A stretch of 64,000 nucleotides of DNA. Source: DAINRZ01 sp964634885 (lineage in GTDB: Bacteria > Bacteroidota > Ignavibacteria > Kapaibacteriales > UBA2268). A model generated the notes under the pieces. It was given only the letters and a program-made list of their open reading frames with translations, searched no databases and was not told where the DNA came from. The position numbers and the translations under genes were made by a program. The stretch is from NCBI GenBank assembly GCA_964634885.1, contig CAZWLN010000018.1, positions 16,551 through 80,550 on the forward strand. The letters are read 5' to 3'. This document shows positions 61,064 through 64,000 of the stretch, piece after piece (positions within the stretch are counted from its first letter, which is position 1; every line of letters begins with the position of its first letter).

Positions 61064-61296
61064 AGTGGGTAAATAGTGAAGAAAATCAAATGTATATTTT
61101 TTCAAATCTCAATGGACACACCCCGGCTGCTGCCGCAGCCACCCCTCTTTTTAGAGGGGTTGAGACCTGACATAACGCTCCCACTCTGGCAAGAGGGGGT
61201 CGGGGGGTGTGTAATGGCGCTTTATTCCTCTATTATTGTCAGATCACCTCTTGCTACTAATACCCATTCTCGTAATAATATATACTTTTAACCCAT
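61064..61296. mobile_element. MITE/REP-like element, copy 2, with 97-bp GC-rich core
   Basis: The core at 61116-61212 runs from ACACACCCC to GGGGTGTGT and matches copy 1 (43644-43740) in length and nearly all positions. AGTGGGTAA at 61064-61072 recurs at the left as in copy 1. The right partner (TTAACCCAT, 61288-61296) is imperfect, so the outer boundary is uncertain. The remaining bases of 60931-61414 hold no ORF I can support. Confidence 0.55.
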
Positions 61297-61414
61297 ACAA
61301 AACAGCGAAGAGCCCAATTTATTATACCCGTGACAAAACACTGCATTGTTCATGAATTGCACAAAACAGGAACAAACAAATGTCTTCAGTAAATAGACAG
61401 CTAACCGGATTCGG

Positions 61415-62989
61415 TCAGTTTTCAATTTCCTCGTAGTAATTTTTATACACTTCCAGGAACTGGAGAGCGTTCCTGTCGTTGCCCACAAGGAAAACATAAT
61501 TGTCGAAAACCTTGTACGGAGGCTCCGCAATTCCCCTTAGGTATTTTTCGTAGAACGATCGTTTAGTAATGATCATCGCGTTTTTGACAAGGTAATATGG
61601 GTCTGTTGTTTCCCTCAGTTCATTTTCATTGTATGAATGATAGAGCTTCATATTGCTTTTCTTCAGTGTAGCAAATGTCTTTTGTGGAAAGACCGTCTGG
61701 AAGGTACGGGCCTGGACAAGGCAGGAAGGGTCAACCACATAGAAATACTTACTGTTATTGACCATGAAATCCCTGGAATTCCTGAGGCCGGACAATACCT
61801 CGGCATAATACCCGTTGTAAGCCCGGATCCTGTTGTAACTCATGCTGTAATCGGACATAACCCTGTCCGTCCACATCTCCGTACCGCCCATCTTACATGT
61901 CCGGCTGTTGAAGTTCATTTCGTCCGTCGGTTCATTGTATGGAAAGACGAAAAACAATATTGCCTGTAATGCAATGACAGCTATAATAACCGGCATTTTC
62001 AGGAACCCGTGTTTTACTGCCAGGACGTAAAACATGAACGGGACACCGGCAACAAGCAGGAAGTCCCCCGGATTATACGACCGGACAACAAAAATGAACA
62101 TGGCAGGTACGAGCCATAGCGCCATCATAATAATTTCATTTTTATTTTCATTATAAAATGCTTTCAGGGATAGTGGCTTGCCTTTCAAAGTCCTGAGGAC
62201 AAACCAAAGGGCAATGGTGGCAAAAGGTATCAGAAGACTCCATGTAGTTCCAACCATGTAAGAAAGACCGGAGGTGAAACCGGTGGCAGCCAGGGGAGAG
62301 AGTTTATCCCACAGGCCAAGGTATCCCGGATCTCCTTCGACTGACCTGACCATTGGTATTACCCACATCAACATAAGTACAAGAGCAAGTGAAGAGAACT
62401 CCGTCAGCCTGACCCACAATATACCTTCCCTCTTGTGATGCAAATACCACAGCCAGACAAGAGCAGGAACCATCAGAAGTCCCCCCGAAAGGCTTACACC
62501 CAAACCCAGGCCAAGGATCGGCGGTGTTGCATAAATCCACTTGCTGTTCATTCCGGCAAAAACCAGCAATGAACCAAGGAACAGGTTGAAAGCAAATATC
62601 TCGCTGATACATCCCTGGAACCATACGAAGGGATTGGTAAATATCAGGAGAGTCAGGAGGAAGGAATTGAGTTCGTCAGTAAAATAGCGCGCAATCCGGT
62701 AGAAGAATATGGCGCCGGCCATGCTGAACAGGACTGACAGCAGAAGCATCGACTGGTGGGGGGAACCGGTAACGATAGCGAAAATTTTCACAAGTTTAAC
62801 ATACAGGTAATAACCAGGCAGTTGAGGCGACTGGTCAACAAGAGAGAAAAGCTTCGAGCCCATTATCATGTGCCCCGTACCGTCGGTAAAAGCCACATTA
62901 TCATCGACGCTGAAACAAAACCTCGTTACCAACACTATTACAACCAGCAGCGTCCCGTACAACAAATCTTTTTTATCGAACTTAACCAT
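61415..62989 (-). CDS. GT39/PMT-like membrane glycosyltransferase
   Basis: 524 residues with about ten to twelve TM segments, from the ATG at 62989. The first periplasmic loop holds acidic residues (SVDDNVAFTDGTGHMIMGSK) and then PQLPGYYLYVKLVKIF, the Asp-rich loop and P-x-Y/H-P-like text typical of GT-C enzymes that use polyprenyl-phosphate sugars. The hydrophobic core continues to ~350, then a C-terminal soluble domain of about 170 residues (YSMSYNRIRAYNGYYAEVLS to FLEVYKNYYEEIEN). It could use the lipid-linked sugar made by the DPM-like enzyme at 29751. Acceptor unknown. Confidence 0.75.
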   Translation of the reverse strand: MVKFDKKDLLYGTLLVVIVLVTRFCFSVDDNVAFTDGTGHMIMGSKLFSLVDQSPQLPGYYLYVKLVKIFAIVTGSPHQSMLLLSVLFSMAGAIFFYRIARYFTDELNSFLLTLLIFTNPFVWFQGCISEIFAFNLFLGSLLVFAGMNSKWIYATPPILGLGLGVSLSGGLLMVPALVWLWYLHHKREGILWVRLTEFSSLALVLMLMWVIPMVRSVEGDPGYLGLWDKLSPLAATGFTSGLSYMVGTTWSLLIPFATIALWFVLRTLKGKPLSLKAFYNENKNEIIMMALWLVPAMFIFVVRSYNPGDFLLVAGVPFMFYVLAVKHGFLKMPVIIAVIALQAILFFVFPYNEPTDEMNFNSRTCKMGGTEMWTDRVMSDYSMSYNRIRAYNGYYAEVLSGLRNSRDFMVNNSKYFYVVDPSCLVQARTFQTVFPQKTFATLKKSNMKLYHSYNENELRETTDPYYLVKNAMIITKRSFYEKYLRGIAEPPYKVFDNYVFLVGNDRNALQFLEVYKNYYEEIEN

Positions 62990-63077
62990 ATCAATCAATA
63001 ATATATTTCAACATCAGGGAATTTTTCTTCCCTGCCACTTTTACAAAAGCAATTTAACAATTATTTCTCTAATACTG

Positions 63078-63746
63078 TCAACCGATGGGGTCAATGCATG
63101 AGGGGAAATCGGCAGAGGGGTTATTTACCATCGTCGATACTTCGTAAGCAGTCATTGCGTCTTCGGGGTAGGGCTTGAGCAGCTCCAGCAGTTCCGGGCC
63201 GGCGCTCTCAGCGGAGAGCCACCTGCTGCGCTCCTCTTCAGGAATGATCACGGGCATCCGGTTGTGAATGTCTTTCATCAGGCCGTTCGGTTCAGTAGTA
63301 ATGATCGTTGCCGAGATCACCACTTCACCGTTGCCGTCCACCCAGCGGTCCCAAAGTCCTGCAAAAGTGAAAGGTTCGGAGTTTTTCATTTTTATTAAGT
63401 ATGGTATTTTCTTTTTGTCGTCCGGCATTTTCTTCCATTCATAGAACGCATCGGCAAAAATGAGGCAGCGCCTGTTCCTGAAGCATTTTGCAAAAGACGG
63501 TTTTTCCATGATGGTTTCAGCGCGTGCATTAATCATCTTATTACCAATGGCATCGTCTTTTGCCCATGAAGGGATGAGGCCCCAGCGGGCAAGGGTAAGA
63601 CTGCCGCTGCCGTCGTTGAGTGCAACGGCCACACTCTGGGTCGGGGCAATATTATACCTCGGATTCAATTCTTCAGTAATAGTAAATCCCGGTTTCAGCT
63701 TTTCAATATCCTTCGTTTTAACCGACAGTGCGAATCTTCCGCACAT
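63078..63746 (-). CDS. yedK: SRAP-domain protein (YedK/HMCES), abasic-site shield
   Basis: 222 residues. MCGRFALSV gives the conserved Cys2 that crosslinks abasic sites in single-stranded DNA once Met1 is removed. Other family motifs: PRYNIAPTQSVAVAL, ARWGLIPSWAKD, MINARAETIMEKPSFAKCF, CLIFADAFYEWKK (active Glu), FTFAGLWDRW, TTEPNGLMKDIHNRMPVII (active His). Full length. Its start is 34 bp from a GGTGGCTGGT-type minisatellite. Confidence 0.95.
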   Translation of the reverse strand: MCGRFALSVKTKDIEKLKPGFTITEELNPRYNIAPTQSVAVALNDGSGSLTLARWGLIPSWAKDDAIGNKMINARAETIMEKPSFAKCFRNRRCLIFADAFYEWKKMPDDKKKIPYLIKMKNSEPFTFAGLWDRWVDGNGEVVISATIITTEPNGLMKDIHNRMPVIIPEEERSRWLSAESAGPELLELLKPYPEDAMTAYEVSTMVNNPSADFPSCIDPIG

Positions 63747-63780
63747 AAGCCTACCTTTCGATTATCTTGTTAAAAAAAAC

Positions 63781-64000
63781 AACCACCAGCAACTAACCAC
63801 CAGCCACCAGTCACTAACCACCAACCACCAGCCACCAACCACCAGTCACTAACCACCAGTCACCAGCCACCAGTCACCAGTCACTAACCACCAGTCACCA
63901 GCCACCAGTCACTAACCACCAGCCACCAGCCACCAACCACCAACCACCAGCCACTGACCACCAGCAACCAGCCACTAACCACCAGCAACCAGCCACTAAC
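63781..64000 (-). repeat. Minisatellite (reverse complement of the GGTGGCTGGT family), reaching the window edge
   Basis: At least 220 bp of CCACCAGCCACCAGTCACTAA-type units, the longest of the four arrays, continuing past the end. It lies upstream of yedK, so it may overlap that gene's promoter. On the minus strand it has the same G/T-rich polarity as the plus-strand copies. Confidence 0.92.

Overview
The window looks like a chromosome segment of a free-living, at least partly anaerobic Gram-negative bacterium of the FCB group (Bacteroidota/Chlorobiota side; Ignavibacteria- or Kapabacteria-like is my inference). The reasons are secreted proteins ending in type IX secretion (T9SS) sorting domains, a TonB receptor/YfiR/hybrid kinase operon, Wza/Wzi-type polysaccharide export, ferredoxin-dependent 2-oxoacid oxidoreductases, and abundant palindromic and GGTGGCTGGT-type intergenic repeats. 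A run of 100 N (59197-59296) shows it is a scaffold, probably from a draft or metagenome assembly. I found no rRNA, tRNA or CRISPR array.

Layout. 1-370 is the start of a secreted protein running off the left edge. 592-3082 holds an M32-family carboxypeptidase homologue that lacks two of its three zinc ligands, and a CheR methyltransferase. 3083-11545 is accessory: a structured RNA-like intergenic region, a Cys-rich secreted protein, three secreted beta-propeller-like paralogues in tandem (the third broken at an A7 tract), and palindromic repeats. 11546-20112 is mostly housekeeping: an OmpA-like protein, threonine aldolase, a polyprenol/diacylglycerol kinase-like protein, ispE, glgA, a thioesterase and a GH3 hexosaminidase. 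20201-32468 is a nine-gene envelope-polysaccharide operon: dTDP-glucose dehydratase, nucleotide-sugar dehydrogenase, WecB epimerase, Wza-like and Wzi-like export proteins, a GT2, an initiating sugar-phosphate transferase, a polyprenyl-phosphate mannose synthase, and a GT2 fused to a degenerate sugar transferase. accA, a LOG-family protein and rarA follow on the same strand.

35304-38238 has two repeat blocks, a Fic protein and a XerD-type recombinase. 38369-43326 (minus) is a TonB receptor - YfiR-like - hybrid histidine kinase operon, probably an outer-membrane-to-cytoplasm signalling route. 43934-46439 is a GT4-Nudix-GT2 operon; a DUF2007 protein, a RibD-like reductase and mscL follow. 48234-56301 (minus) is a low-potential carbon metabolism cluster: korA-korB, a dihydroorotate dehydrogenase-like protein and nifJ, each unit closed by a clear terminator.

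56623-60366 (minus) is an AT-rich island of small and broken genes: a DUF4160/DUF2442 pair, orphan secreted or membrane proteins, truncated KilA-N genes and a ~1 kb tandem module in which the assembly gap falls. The window closes with a rubrerythrin-like protein, a GT39-like membrane glycosyltransferase, a YedK/HMCES protein and another GGTGGCTGGT-type minisatellite. Two copies of a ~97-bp GC-rich inverted-repeat element (43644 and 61116) look like a mobile or REP-like family.
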